A DNA stretch of 64,000 bases, taken from DATDPM01 sp963841995 (GTDB taxonomy: Bacteria; Pseudomonadota; Alphaproteobacteria; DATDPM01). A program made the translations under genes and the position numbers. The stretch is from NCBI GenBank assembly GCA_963841995.1, contig CAWJEX010000001.1, positions 1 through 64,000 of the forward strand, read 5' to 3'. This document shows positions 44,540 to 55,433 of this stretch, one piece after another (positions within the stretch are counted from its first letter, which is position 1; the number at the start of each line of letters is the position of its first letter). Under the pieces are notes generated by a model. That model searched no databases and was not told the origin of the DNA. It saw nothing but the letters and a program-made list of their open reading frames with translations.

Positions 44540-46869
44540 TCAAGATCCGGAAACCTGGACCTCCGTGGCGGCGGTTTGGCCGCTCAGGAGATCGGTCACG
44601 CGGATGCGCCACGTCCCGGCCGGGTCGTTGAGCGCGAGAGGAAAGCGAAGGGAGGCGGCGCCACCGGGGGCGATCAGGTTGCCCGAGTAATCATCGATGG
44701 TCTTGCCGCTGGGATCGGTAATCTCCGCATGCAGGACAGGAAAAGCGGCCGGCGAGGCACCTGCGAAACCGACGGAAAACGTACCGGTTTGTCCGAGGCG
44801 CAGCTCGGAAGGTCCCTGGATGGTCGGGGCGGGCAGAGGCTTATCGGAGATGGCGAGAATGGTTGGCGCAATCGGGTCCAGGACAAGGTCCAGCCGCGCC
44901 GTGGAGCCCAGCGCCTTGCCCTGGCCGAGGTCGTAGAGAAAAGCCGGCCCGGCCAATGCCAAGGCAATGGGCGAGACGGCCGAGCCACCCGGGGGTGCTT
45001 TCCGGGGACCGGCGGATTTCCGAAGCCGGTAAGTCGCGCTGCGCCGCCATGATCGTCACATTGCCGTTGCGAAATGCGTAAGTTTCGACGTCAGCGGCCG
45101 GCTGATTGTCCGCAGTCGTGACGGGGAAAGCCGATTTGATGGCCAACTCTCCAAGCCGCCGGCGAGCCGAAAGAATAGAATTCCGGCAAGCGTCTGACGC
45201 GGGCTCGTCGCCGCACGCCGAGGCACCAGAAACAAAGATTGCTTTACCCGCTCCGAAACGGCCGGTGGTCTCGGCGGCAGCGAAGACGTCGGACAGCGGC
45301 GGCGTCGCCAATTTGCGGCTATGACCGTCGAAAACGCCGGGCTCGATGTCGGCTATGACGGTCCCTCCATTCTCGACAAATTTGCGGATTGTGTCGGCTT
45401 CTCCGGGCGCCAGCGCAAGGGCGTGCGGTAGAATGAGAACGCGAACCTTCGCGAGGGCACCGTGCTCGATAAGAGCATCGGTAACGACGCGCGGATGGAA
45501 GCCCAAATGTTCGAATAGATTTGCGAAGCCTTCCATGGATGAGCGCGTTTCGTTCGGATCCTCGTAGGAATCCTTGATGTCGCGCGTCGCCCAGGTGTCC
45601 CCCTTGGGTTTCCAATCGAGAAGCCATTGGGTGCGCAAGCTGGCGGGCGAATAGAGAATGGCCACGGGATCGAATTGCCGCTCGCTATTGATCAAAAGCG
45701 CCGCGAGACCACCGCGGATTTCCCCGAAATACGGGGCCGCGTCGCGCCCGCGCTGGCCGAGGCTTCCGTCGTCATTGGCAAACTCGCTATTCGGATCCCA
45801 GAGGACAAGGCCCCGGCTCCCACGCAGCAGTTCGCGCCAAACTCGATGTGCTTCCGCTGGGCCGGAAGCGAATGAGGTGGTGAGCACGATCATTTTCGGA
45901 TTGAGCGACCGCACGATCTCCAAATTGCCACCGCCGTCGTAGACCTCCATGACATCGACGGCGGTCGCGAGGCGTGAATAATCGTAGCCGCCCCAACCCG
46001 GGATTCTGCGCTCCCTCGATCGCCGCAAGGGCCTTGGGATCGGCGGCATGAACCGCGTCGGTGGCCGAACGAATGGCTCGCGCGAAAGCCTCGTCCATCC
46101 ATTCCTTGTAATCGGCCCAGGCGGAGAAGTTGTCGTCCGAGCGCGCCATGGCCTGATCAGTCGTCATCGGCGTTACGGATTTCCAGTCGGCGAAATTCGA
46201 ACCCCATTGCCGGTTCAGCGCTTCCAACGTGCCGTAACGTTCTTTCAGCCATACGCGCATGGCCTTGAGCGAGTCCTCGGAAAAATCGAAATCCCATGGA
46301 ATCGATAGCTCTGCGATGCCGGTCTCGTCGCCGAGATTGTAGAAAAGCGGCCGGTAGAGGGCTTGCCTGCGGACGACCTCGGTCAGCCGGTCGCGGATGG
46401 CATTGAGCCATTTCGGGTCCGAGAGACCCGGATCGCGGCGAAAGGCAGCGGAATCCCGCGGATTTTTCTTGTAGAGTTTCTTGACCTCGTCGAATCGCCA
46501 GTTGTTTGGATGATCTGAGAACCACCGGTGGTAAGGCGAATAAAAATCGGTCGCGATGTTCTCGACGTACCAGCGGAGATGGTTGCGTAAGAGTGGCGCT
46601 ATCTCGTCTTTAGGCAGCTTATCCGGTTCATCGCGATTCAGCAGATGCACTTCGCCGGCGGTGACGCTAATGGCCTTGAGCGCGGCATATTGTGCCGACG
46701 TCTGACTCTGCCACATGATGATTTGATAGTCGTGCCAACCGGAATCGGCAAGCCGCGCTACCGGCTTGGATTGTTCATCTCGGTCGCGATGGATCGTCGC
46801 GCCGTTTTCGTCAGCGTGGGCGATTGCCGGGACGGCGAGAAGAAACAGGGCGAGCGACGCAATCCTCAT
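44540..46869 (-). pseudogene. GH42-like glycoside hydrolase (beta-galactosidase type), two frameshifts
   Basis: One reading of about 775 residues spread over three frames. Start at 46869 with signal peptide RIASLALFLLAVPAIAHA. Frame one holds the TIM-barrel: FYNLGDETGIAEL with the likely acid/base Glu, and ERYGTLEALNRQWGSNFADW, the GH42 signature region. It breaks near 46005 at NPGLG, where relatives read NPGWGGYDYS. Frame two holds the trimerisation/GATase-like part (LILPHALALAPGEADTIRK) and breaks near 44995. Frame three is a C-terminal beta domain (RLGQTGTFSVGFAG). Each break is mended by removing one base, in GGGTTGGGG and CCCCCGGG. It probably trims the polysaccharide in the periplasm. 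Confidence 0.75.
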
Positions 46870-46898
46870 GACCCCTGCGTCGCCGCGCCACGGGCAAT

Positions 46899-48275
46899 TC
46901 AAGGTCCGACCAACCGTGGTGGTGACGGATCGGGCGAGGCGGTTCGGGAAAAGGCGGTCTCCGCACCCAAGAGCGCGTGAGCAGGCCTATGGATTGGGGC
47001 GCCGATTTTCTGAACGGTCTCGCCGCCGCCCAATTTGGCGACCTCCCGCTTAACGACGAGCTGGGTCACCGCGATGAGCGCGACCAGCACATAATAGAGG
47101 TCGAAGAAACCGAGGCTCAAAAACGCGCCCGTCACCGCATAGCCGACGATGGATACCTGTATCATGGCTGCCAGAGATCGCGCCCATGCAAGATCATACC
47201 GGTCGCGGCTTAGGAGAATGACGTTACTTGCGGCTCGGTACGACGCAATCAGTAGGAATAGGAATAGGCCGAGACCGACGAATCCGGTTTCACCAAGCAC
47301 CTCGAAATAGATGCTGTGGGCCGCCCGCGCGTGCATGGCCTGCGGAACGTATCGCATAAAGAGCTGGCTGTCCCCCCCGACGAGTTGGCCGCCGCCGACA
47401 AAAGGATGATCGAGTGCAAGCCGGTAGGCAAAAGTCCAGGCGTCGAGCCGCCCCTGCGCCGAATCATCTTTCTCGTAATGCTCGATCGTATGCATCCGGG
47501 TGTACCATTCCTCGGGGAGCATCATAAATCCGGCCCCGAGCGCGCCGGCCACTAAGATCATTGTGACGAAGCGATGCTTCGACTTCAAAAGGAAGAATGC
47601 AAGCATTGCCGTTAGGCCGAGCAGCGCACCGCGAGAATAGCTGGCCAGGATAGAAATGATCGTGAGTCCCATTCCAGTCGTGAGACCATACCGTATCCAG
47701 CGATTGGTCGAAATGGTCCTCAGATATTGCATGAGCGGCAGCAATACAATCAGGGCCAATGCCAATGCATTGTTTTCTTCAATGAACGTGCCTGGCGGTC
47801 CATAAATGCGATATGTTCCTCCGGTCAAAATCGCAAAAATTCCGCCCTTGACCCCGTAGATGCCAATCGACACCACGATGACCCAAACCAACCAATGAAT
47901 TCGTTCGCGCGACTGCACAATGCACATCGTGACGAACGTCATCGCCAAAATTTTAATGATCTCTTCCCATTTCGGAATGGCGTTTTCCGGGTGAAATGCG
48001 AAAACGGCCGCTAGCGAGAGCCAAACGGTGAAGGCAGCGAGCGCATAGGTGATTGCCGAATTCGGCGGCAGCTTGGGCTCGCGTGAAAAGAACCAGCTGA
48101 TCAGTGTGGCTAGACCGACGACCAGCGCCACCCGAAATTCTTGAGCATAGCCCCAGGCCAGCATGTGCGGGCTCATCAGCGAGATCCAAAACCACATGAG
48201 AATGCCGGCGTAGGGGCGTACCAGGATCACCGGAACGGATCCGAGAACAATCATCACAATCAAAAAATCACGCAC
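46899..48275 (-). CDS. Exosortase A system-associated O-glycosylation ligase (Wzy/WaaL family)
   Basis: A protein of 458 residues with about eleven membrane helices. Family motifs: YAGILMWFWISLMSPHML near the start, GTYRIYGPPGTFIEENNALA (residues about 160-180), ILASYSRGALLGL, a periplasmic loop with DAWTFAYRLALDHPFVGGG, and HSIYFEVLGETGFVGLGLF. These define the O-ligase of exosortase loci. It may attach glycan to PEP-CTERM proteins or polymerise it. It heads the minus-strand set with the GH42-like and YdcF genes. Confidence 0.92.
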   Translation of the reverse strand: MRDFLIVMIVLGSVPVILVRPYAGILMWFWISLMSPHMLAWGYAQEFRVALVVGLATLISWFFSREPKLPPNSAITYALAAFTVWLSLAAVFAFHPENAIPKWEEIIKILAMTFVTMCIVQSRERIHWLVWVIVVSIGIYGVKGGIFAILTGGTYRIYGPPGTFIEENNALALALIVLLPLMQYLRTISTNRWIRYGLTTGMGLTIISILASYSRGALLGLTAMLAFFLLKSKHRFVTMILVAGALGAGFMMLPEEWYTRMHTIEHYEKDDSAQGRLDAWTFAYRLALDHPFVGGGQLVGGDSQLFMRYVPQAMHARAAHSIYFEVLGETGFVGLGLFLFLLIASYRAASNVILLSRDRYDLAWARSLAAMIQVSIVGYAVTGAFLSLGFFDLYYVLVALIAVTQLVVKREVAKLGGGETVQKIGAPIHRPAHALLGAETAFSRTASPDPSPPRLVGP

Positions 48276-48731
48276 GGCAACGCCCTCGCTTACTAGCGCG
48301 GCCTACGCGAAGAGCCCTGAAACGGATTGAACACAAGATCGGCATTCCATCTCCAGCAAACGACTCTTTTCGATTCTTGGCACGTATTGGATGCACGTGG
48401 ATTATCCCCGTACTGCCGCAATCAGCCATCTCAATCTATACTACGAAGCGGCGCCAATTGTTGAATAGATGCGGATGGAAATTGGCCGCCGCCGCAAAAT
48501 CCGTTTGGCGGCTGCCGGACCCTGATCAGTCTCCCCGAAGACCAGCCTTAATCGGGTGTGCGTCGCTATCGCCATTGAGATTGATGTTCGATAAAACAGA
48601 AATTTTTGGTTAACTTTGGTCCATTGGTTACCCTTTTTGCGGCATCGCAAGGCGGGTATGATTGGGTTTACCCGTTGCTGTTTTGACCCCCTGGAACCCC
48701 TAAATGCAATCGCAATCATCATGATTTTGCC
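48276..48731. other. Divergent intergenic region, 456 bp
   Basis: No gene seen. Two near sigma-54 elements were checked, TTGGCACG at 48377 and TTGGTTACCC at 48624, but neither has the correct ten-base GG-GC spacing. The second lies about 100 bp before the glycosyltransferase gene. AT-rich around 48590-48620. Confidence 0.35.
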
Positions 48732-49730
48732 GTGGCTGCTATAACCGGAACCCCTCAGCACAACCGCGGGCCTGACACGGCTTCGTCGCCGGCCACCCCG
48801 CCATTGGTATCCGTAATCCTTCCCGTTTACAACGCAGGCCAGACCGTGGACCGAGCTCTGGCGTCGATAACCGGCCAAACCTATTCACCGATCGAAATCA
48901 TCGTCATCGACGACTGCAGCAGCGATGACACGGTTGCCCGCGTGCGGCGATGGATGCCCAAATGCGATTTGCGTTTGATCGTCCAATCCAAGAATGGCGG
49001 GCCTGCCGCCGCCCGCAATGCCGGTCTCGCCGCGGTACGCGGCGACTACGTCGCGTTTCTCGATTCGGATGACGAATGGCTGCCGGAAAAGACGAGCAAA
49101 CAAGTTCGCGCGCTTGAAGGCAATCTGGCGGCGAGCTTTTGTGTCTGTGAACAATTCTGGACTTTTCCTGACGGGACGACGGAAATGACGGATAACAGCT
49201 TGATTGCGGCGAACTCGGGTGGGCAAGCGTGGAAGCGCCTCTTAGCTGCGTCATTTATCGCCACCCCCTCCGTCATGGTCCGACGGAAATACGTGTCGAT
49301 TGTTGGTGGATTCGACGAAAAGCTGATCGTCGGCGAGGATCAAGATTACTGGATCTGCCTTGCTCGGCTCGGTGAGTTGGTCTGGGTCAAAGAATCTCTC
49401 GTGCGAATCCACAAGCGCGCGGCGGGGCACATGGCGCTCAATTTCAGCCGGGAAATCGATTGCCTTCTCCCAATGATCGAGCAGCGCGTCAAGAATTACC
49501 AAGCCGATTTGTCAGCGCGCGAACGCCGGGCCATTCTCGGCCAGAGATATGCTCAAATCGGCCGGAACGTGTGCAGTCGCGGGGATTGGGGTGCGGGTGC
49601 CCGTCTTGTGCTCAAGGCGGTGGCCCTTGGATACTTGCCGGTGCAAAATCTGGTTTTCCTGCTTCGAACCTTGCTGACCGGGTTTCGGCTCAAAAGTCAT
49701 ATTTCGATGACGAAGGGCGTAAAACAATGA
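48732..49730 (+). CDS. Family 2 glycosyltransferase (first of the accessory cassette)
   Basis: A protein of 332 residues from a GTG at 48732 without a clear ribosome site; no better start is near. GT-A fold: VSVILPVYNAGQTVDRAL, IIVIDDCSSDDTVARVRRW, NGGPAAARNAGLAAVRGDYV, and the DxD in AFLDSDDEWLPEK. VGEDQDYWICLA provides the likely catalytic acidic residues. Cytoplasmic, adding one sugar to a lipid-linked glycan. It opens the plus-strand cassette that runs to the end of the window. Confidence 0.85.
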   Translation: MAAITGTPQHNRGPDTASSPATPPLVSVILPVYNAGQTVDRALASITGQTYSPIEIIVIDDCSSDDTVARVRRWMPKCDLRLIVQSKNGGPAAARNAGLAAVRGDYVAFLDSDDEWLPEKTSKQVRALEGNLAASFCVCEQFWTFPDGTTEMTDNSLIAANSGGQAWKRLLAASFIATPSVMVRRKYVSIVGGFDEKLIVGEDQDYWICLARLGELVWVKESLVRIHKRAAGHMALNFSREIDCLLPMIEQRVKNYQADLSARERRAILGQRYAQIGRNVCSRGDWGAGARLVLKAVALGYLPVQNLVFLLRTLLTGFRLKSHISMTKGVKQ

Positions 49731-49898
49731 TGGCTGGGCGGTGTGTCTCGCGTGTAACGGCAAGGAAATTGGTTAAGGCGTCCGGCCTGTGCCATGCAGT
49801 GCTTGTGAAAGCTGCTTCCCCGTTACCGGCGACGCTGGCTGAGCTGGCCTGGCGTTTTCTTCAGTTGGGTTATAATCCATTGGTCGCGGTTTAAGCCC

Positions 49899-50852
49899 AT
49901 GAACGTTCCCCCAACCGGCGCGATCCGGGCGATATCGCTCGTTATCGGCACCTGCAACCGCGCCGAGACCCTTCGTCAGGCCCTGAGCCACGCGTCGGCC
50001 TGCGAAATTCCGGCTTCGACGGAGGTCGAGATCATCGTCGTCGACAACAATTCCACGGACGGGACGCGGGAGGTCATCGAAACCTGCGCGCGAACATCGC
50101 CGATCCCCATGCACTACATCTTCGAGCCGCGTCAGGGCGTGTGCTGGGCCCGCAATGCGGGCATCGCAATGGCGCGCGGCGACGTTATTTCCATCATCGA
50201 CGACGACGTGATCGTCGACCGCCGGTTCTTTGTGTCCGTGAAACGGGAATATGAAACGCGGGGATGGCGCGGCATTGTCGGCGGGCGCGTCGAGCTTTGG
50301 GACCCGACGGATCTCCCGCTTACGATCTTGACCGACCGCAGCGAGCGGCGGCTGGCGCCCGATCAGCATCCATCCGGCTTCCTGCTCGGATGCAACATGT
50401 CCGTCCATCGAGACGTATTTGCCGCGATTGGAGACTTCGACCGCCGCCTCGGTCCGGGAACCGCTGCGAAGGCCGCCGACGAGTTGGATCTTTATTACCG
50501 CGCGGTGCGCCGCGGCTTCGAGGTCGTCTATTGCCCCGACATTCTGGCGCACCACAACCACGGAAGGAAGACGCCTGAGGCTGGAAAGGCCCTCACCGCC
50601 GGATATCAGATCGCGCGGGGCGCGTTCTATGCGAAGCATACGTTATTGGGTGACCGGCGGGTTCAGCGCTATGTTTATTGGGAGATTTACGGTTTGATCC
50701 GCGCGATGCTGCGATCGCTCCCGAGCGGCACCAAGGTCCGGGCCGATTGGGAAATTTTCGCCAACTATGTGCGTGGTGCCGCCAGTTTCATAAGAACGCG
50801 CCGGCAGGTTGGGCCGCAGCCCGAAGCCATCGACCTCCGGTTACGCGGGTAA
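49899..50852 (+). CDS. Family 2 glycosyltransferase
   Basis: A protein of 317 residues with ATG at 49899. Motifs: LVIGTCNRAETLRQAL, IIVVDNNSTDGTREV, GVCWARNAGIAMARGDVISI, and IIDDDVIVDRRF with the metal-binding Asp triple. Then LLGCNMSVHRDVFAAIGDFD, a loop typical of the rhamnosyl/galactosyl type. The 168-bp stretch before it has no gene. Substrate unknown. Confidence 0.85.
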   Translation: MNVPPTGAIRAISLVIGTCNRAETLRQALSHASACEIPASTEVEIIVVDNNSTDGTREVIETCARTSPIPMHYIFEPRQGVCWARNAGIAMARGDVISIIDDDVIVDRRFFVSVKREYETRGWRGIVGGRVELWDPTDLPLTILTDRSERRLAPDQHPSGFLLGCNMSVHRDVFAAIGDFDRRLGPGTAAKAADELDLYYRAVRRGFEVVYCPDILAHHNHGRKTPEAGKALTAGYQIARGAFYAKHTLLGDRRVQRYVYWEIYGLIRAMLRSLPSGTKVRADWEIFANYVRGAASFIRTRRQVGPQPEAIDLRLRG

Positions 50853-50922
50853 TGCTTCCTGGTAGTCACGGAATCGAAAGGCGGGCCGACCCGGTAAACT
50901 CACCACAGCAGAGTACGCCGAG

Positions 50923-51903
50923 ATGAAATACCCGTTGGTCTACATCAGCATTCTCAATTGGAACGGATATCAGGACACGGAGGCATGCCTATCGTCATTG
51001 TTCGACAGCGATTATCCAAACTACCGTGCGGTGGTGATTGACAATGGTTCCACGGACGGCTCCGTCGAACATCTGCAGCGGTACGGCGACCGTATCATCT
51101 TGCTCTGCAACGAGATCAATCTCGGTTACACCGGCGGCAACAATCTCGCGATAAAACGCGCGCTCGCAGACGCCGCGGATTACATATGGCTCCTGAACAA
51201 CGACGTGACCGTTCGAGCGGATACTCTCAGGAGATTGGTCGATACAGCATCGGCCGATCCTCGGGTAGGTCTCCTCAGCCCAGTCATCTATTTTGCTGAC
51301 TCGCCTGATCGCATTTGGAACTGCGGCGCTACGCTATTTCTGGACGAGTGCAAATCCGAGCCGATAGGTGACATTGCGGTCGCGCGGGAGTGGCAGCAGG
51401 CTCAGCCAAAGAAAGTCGCGCTCTACGGGACGGCGTTGCTCATCCGGCGAGCGCTGGTCGAAACGATCGGACTGTTGGACGACCAGTTCTTCGCCTATCA
51501 TGAGGATATCGACTACTGCATTCGCAGCGTGAAAGCAGGGTACATGAACGTGATCGTATTCGAATCAACAGTTTATCACAAAAAATCCGTGGACCTGCAT
51601 TTTGAATTGCCAAAGGCGTATTTCTACTACTTGATCACGCGCAATCGATTCCTGCTGTGGAGTAAGCACGCCGATCATTGGCGTGGCCTCAAGGGGAAGC
51701 TTTGGTACTCGCGGACCGTCTTGGACTGGGTCGCACGCTATGAGAGTAACCCCGTCGCGAAGGCGGCCACTCTGGACGCGCTCTGGGATATCTGGTGTGG
51801 TGTGACGGGTGGCTACAGCCCAAAGCGACGAATGCCGTGGCCCCTACGGACCATATTTGGGCTGAATCCGCGTTTTTGGCGGGGACTATTGGATGCTATC
51901 TAA
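50923..51903 (+). CDS. Family 2 glycosyltransferase (rhamnosyltransferase-like)
   Basis: A protein of 326 residues. Motifs: VYISILNWNGYQDTEACLSS, VVIDNGSTDGSVEHL, NLGYTGGNNLAIKRAL, IWLLNNDVTV (the NND form of DxD) and DQFFAYHEDIDYCIR with the catalytic acidic pair. The NWNG and NNDV forms are usual in WsaE/RfbF-type rhamnosyltransferases. It overlaps the next gene by 11 bp. Confidence 0.87.
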   Translation: MKYPLVYISILNWNGYQDTEACLSSLFDSDYPNYRAVVIDNGSTDGSVEHLQRYGDRIILLCNEINLGYTGGNNLAIKRALADAADYIWLLNNDVTVRADTLRRLVDTASADPRVGLLSPVIYFADSPDRIWNCGATLFLDECKSEPIGDIAVAREWQQAQPKKVALYGTALLIRRALVETIGLLDDQFFAYHEDIDYCIRSVKAGYMNVIVFESTVYHKKSVDLHFELPKAYFYYLITRNRFLLWSKHADHWRGLKGKLWYSRTVLDWVARYESNPVAKAATLDALWDIWCGVTGGYSPKRRMPWPLRTIFGLNPRFWRGLLDAI

Positions 51904-52618
51904 TTTGGAGGAGCGAGCTTTGAGCACTCCTCTTTATTCGGACAAGAACTCCGCTTACTTCGGATATGTGCGCAGGGAAATCGAGCCGCTTCTTCCAGAG
52001 CGCGTTGGACGCGTTCTTGAGATTGGATGTGGTGCCGGCGCAACGTTGGCGTGGCTTCGCTCTATTCGCCAAGTTGACTTTGCGGCGGGAATTGAACTCG
52101 TGGATGAGCCAGCCAATCAAGCGACGACTGTTCTCGACAGAGTCGTCATTGGGAACATTGAAACGCTTTGTGAAGGGCCGGCACTGCCATTCGATCGCAC
52201 AAGTTTCGATTTGATTCTCGCTCTGGATGCTTTGGAACACCTCGCTAATCCATGGAATGTCGTAAAGCGGCTTCATCTTCTTCTAAAGCCGGGGGGATCA
52301 ATAATTGCGTCGATTCCAAATGTTGCGCACTTCTCCGTTGTCTTGCCCCTGCTCGTACATGGACGGTGGAATTATGTGAGGGAAGGTTTGCTCGATCGAA
52401 CACATTTGCGCTTTTTTGTCGAGCAGACCGCGATCGAGTTGATGACCTGCTCAGGTCTGGTAGTCGACAAAATGGATTGCATCCGCCTCTTGCCGAGTTG
52501 GGTCAAGGGGCGAAGGGCAACCTGGTATTTCATGAAATTTATGATGCGCTCCCCACTTCGGCACCTAATCGACTTTCAATTTCTGATTCGTGCCAGCTCG
52601 GTAAATCCAAACCCATAG
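51893..52618 (+). CDS. Class I SAM-dependent methyltransferase
   Basis: A protein of 241 residues starting inside the end of the glycosyltransferase gene. SAM motif I VLEIGCGAGATLAWL (about 39-53), motif II-III region LILALDALEHLANPWNVV, and motif PGGSIIASIPNVAHFS. The C-terminal half with FVEQTAIELMTCSGL is typical of sugar or small-molecule methyltransferases in glycan clusters. It probably methylates a sugar of the repeat unit. Confidence 0.85.
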   Translation: MLSNLEERALSTPLYSDKNSAYFGYVRREIEPLLPERVGRVLEIGCGAGATLAWLRSIRQVDFAAGIELVDEPANQATTVLDRVVIGNIETLCEGPALPFDRTSFDLILALDALEHLANPWNVVKRLHLLLKPGGSIIASIPNVAHFSVVLPLLVHGRWNYVREGLLDRTHLRFFVEQTAIELMTCSGLVVDKMDCIRLLPSWVKGRRATWYFMKFMMRSPLRHLIDFQFLIRASSVNPNP

Positions 52619-52743
52619 CACCATGAGTGTGCCGGGATCCCGCACAATAGCGGCGAATGCCGCAGCCTTTAAGGACGATGTTCCGTTTGTGCCCAGGTTT
52701 TTGTTGACGATTATTTGGGGGACTATGATCTGAAAGTGTACCG

Positions 52744-53715
52744 ATGATCGAGTGTCTTGTGTGTGGGAATGCCGGAGACAGGCGCCATTTTACGGCGCGG
52801 GAAACGATGTATGGGACAAAGGAAGAATTCGACTACGTCGAATGCCCGGAATGCGGGAGCCTTCAGATAAGAGAAGTTCCCCGAAATCTGTCGAGCTTTT
52901 ATCCAGAGCGCTACTATTCCTTTAATGATGTGTGCGCAAACGCCGAGTCCCTTACCTGGCCGCGTACATTGATGCGCGGTGTGCGCACGGACTATTGGAT
53001 CAACCGGCGCAATGTCATCGGATGGGTCATCGACAAACTTAGGCCCAATTATTTCGATTTGGACTGGGAGTGGTTCAGGCATTCGCACGTATCGACCAAG
53101 TCGAGGGTTTTGGATGTCGGGTGCGGCGCCGGCGCTTTGCTGAAAAAAATGCATACTCAGGGGTTCCAGCGGCTGACCGGCATCGATCCGCATGTCAAAG
53201 AATCGATTACGTTGCCCGGCCTTCGCATTCTGAAGGGGAAGCTAAGCGAATTGACCGGACCATTTGATTTCATCATGTTGCATCATTCGCTTGAACATAT
53301 GCCGGCGCCGCTTGCCGTCCTTGGCGAAGTGAGACAACTCCTACGTCCGGGCGGCCATGCCCTTGTACGACTGCCCATTGCTGGAACGTATGCCTGGAAA
53401 CGATATGGGATTAATTGGATAGGTCTCGATCCGCCTCGTCACATTTTTGTGCCGACAATGCGAGGCATGACTTTGCTGGCTCAACGTGGCGGGTTTGAAA
53501 TTAAAAAATCTTGGTTCAATTCGTTGGGCCAGAACCTTTTCATGAGTGAGAAGCATGAGGTGGGTTTGCCTGGCTATGACGAAGGGGCGAGAGCTTTTAC
53601 TTTCGAGCATCTGTTCTCCAAACAGCGGATCGATGAATTCCAACGCCGCGCGGAAGAGTTGAATGAGCCGGGCGAGGGGGACACCGCCTGTTTTATTTTG
53701 GCGATGTCGGACTAA
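52744..53715 (+). CDS. SAM-dependent methyltransferase with N-terminal zinc-ribbon-like motif
   Basis: A protein of 323 residues. The N-terminus has two Cys pairs, CLVC (4-7) and CPEC (about 34-37), a likely zinc ribbon. The methyltransferase core follows: SRVLDVGCGAGALLKKM, DFIMLHHSLEHMPAPLAVL and LRPGGHALVRLP. This arrangement is known in C-methyltransferases and related enzymes of polysaccharide clusters. It lies 125 bp after the previous methyltransferase, with no gene in the gap. Confidence 0.83.
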   Translation: MIECLVCGNAGDRRHFTARETMYGTKEEFDYVECPECGSLQIREVPRNLSSFYPERYYSFNDVCANAESLTWPRTLMRGVRTDYWINRRNVIGWVIDKLRPNYFDLDWEWFRHSHVSTKSRVLDVGCGAGALLKKMHTQGFQRLTGIDPHVKESITLPGLRILKGKLSELTGPFDFIMLHHSLEHMPAPLAVLGEVRQLLRPGGHALVRLPIAGTYAWKRYGINWIGLDPPRHIFVPTMRGMTLLAQRGGFEIKKSWFNSLGQNLFMSEKHEVGLPGYDEGARAFTFEHLFSKQRIDEFQRRAEELNEPGEGDTACFILAMSD

Positions 53716-53971
53716 CGGCGCCGCTTGGTCATACGTGGCGATTGTTAAATGCGCCAATATGTTTAAAAACTGGTTCCCTTTTTGGGACGCGATGCCCTCG
53801 ATTTTGTGGGGTTGAACCGCGGCTCAAATCGCCGCCCTGCTGTGCCGTACCAACCGCAAGACCCAGCAGACGCTCGCTTTTGTGTCCATGACCTGTTAAT
53901 GACATCGGGCAGGCGACTAAGGGGCATCTAACTTCTCGGCGCACGCGCGTCTAAATTCTTCGCGATCCACC

Positions 53972-55433
53972 ATGGCCAGCATCCGGAAATCATTGGCGTA
54001 CACCATTGCGCAGCAATATGGCTGCGCGGCCATCTCGTTTGTGTCCATCGTCATCCTGGCGCGGCTGTTGACGCCCAGCGAGGTCGGCATCTACTCCGTC
54101 AGCGCGGCGGTCATCGGCATTGCTCATATGATCCGCGATTTTGGGATCGGCCGATATCTGATTCAAGAACCCGATCTCACGATGGATCGATTCCGCAGCG
54201 CATTCGGCGTCGGCATCGCGATATCGTGGATGATTGCTGTCGTGCTGTATCTCGGCCGCGGATACGTCGCGGCATTTTATGGCGACCACCGGCTGCGCGA
54301 GGTGACTTCGGTTCTGGCGTTTAATTTTTTCCTGATTCCGTTCGGCTCACCGATCTTGTGGATGATGGCGCGCGAGATGAAATTCGGGCTGCTGTTCTTG
54401 GTCACTATCAGCACCCAGATTGTCCAGTCCGCCACGTCCATTGCGCTGGCCGTGCTGGGATTCAGTTATATGAGCATGGCCTGGGGCTCGGTTGCTGGAG
54501 TGGTGGTGACGGCCGGTTTGGCTTCCCTGGTGGATCGCCGGCATGCGTTCTTGCGGCCCTCGTTCAAGGCTTGGCGCCGCGTTATCGGCTTCGGCACCTG
54601 GGCCAGCGCGCAGTCGCTAGTTACGGAAATGGGAAACAGCGCGGCCGACCTCGTTCTCGGGCGCACCCTCGGCTTCGACGCCGTTGCTCTGTTCAGCCGC
54701 GCACAAGGCCTCATCGCGACGATCAATCGCGATATCATCAAAGCGGCCGTCATCGTCACCTTTCCGGCGCTTGCCGAGCGCCATCGCCAGGGAGCCGATC
54801 TCCACGAGCCCTATGAACGGGGCACCGCCTACCTCTTTGCGTTGACGTGGCCGATTGTCGCGCTTCTTGCGATCATCGCTCACCCGCTGATCGCGTTTTT
54901 GTTCGGCCCCAATTGGACGGCCGCCGCGCCACTTTTGCAGATCTTGTGCGCGTCGGCATGGCTCTGGCCCGTGCCAACCCTCGCCAGTCAAACTCTTCTG
55001 GCCTTGGGCCATATCAAACTGATCTTCCGTATTGAGGCCGTGGGGCAGACGCTTCGCGTACTTGCTCTCGTCGTCGGCTCGGTCTTTGGACTTGCCGCCG
55101 TTGCCGCACTGCAGGCCGTGCCGACTTTGATTGCGGTCGTCATGTGGTTGTGGTGCGCAGAGACCGTGATCGGAACCAAAGCCCGGACTTCTCCTGCGCC
55201 CCGCTCTGCAGGGCATCGGCGTGGTGCTATTCAGCTCCGCTGGCCCACTCGCCGTCGATTTGCTGGCCGGACAAACCAGCAAATTTGACGTATTGGCGCT
55301 CTCCGGCACGCTCTGGGCCGCCGGCTGGATTATCGGCATCTTCGTGGTGCGCCATCCCATTCGCGAGGAGGTTTTGCGGGTGCAGGCCTCGCTGTTCGGC
55401 ATTCTCGCCGCCGTCCGGGCAAGGCGCCGCTAG
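53972..55433 (+). pseudogene. Oligosaccharide flippase (Wzx/PST family), frameshifted near its 3' end
   Basis: A polytopic protein, reconstructed at 486 residues with 12-14 helices: FVSIVILARLLTPSEVGIYS near the start is the classic PST opening, then LIQEPDLTMDRFRSAF, MAREMKFGLLF and LLQILCASAWLWPVP. The frame from 53972 loses sense after IGTKAR and stops at 55288. The rest (LLLRPALQGIGVVLFSS through HPIREEVLRVQASLF) is in another frame to 55433. One extra base near 55187 explains it. The last 180 bp recur near 57706, part of a segmental duplication. It would flip lipid-linked units to the periplasm. Confidence 0.82.

Noticed and set aside
48377..48398. Perfect TTGGCACG resembling a -24 box
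   Set aside because: The next TGC is two bases too far, so the required ten-base GG-GC spacing is absent.
48624..48643. TTGGTTACCCTTTTTGC as a sigma-54 promoter before the glycosyltransferase gene
   Set aside because: GG-GC spacing is eleven, not ten.
49728..49894. Short frame between two glycosyltransferase genes
   Set aside because: The composition is plausible but there is no motif, and it may simply be decayed spacer.
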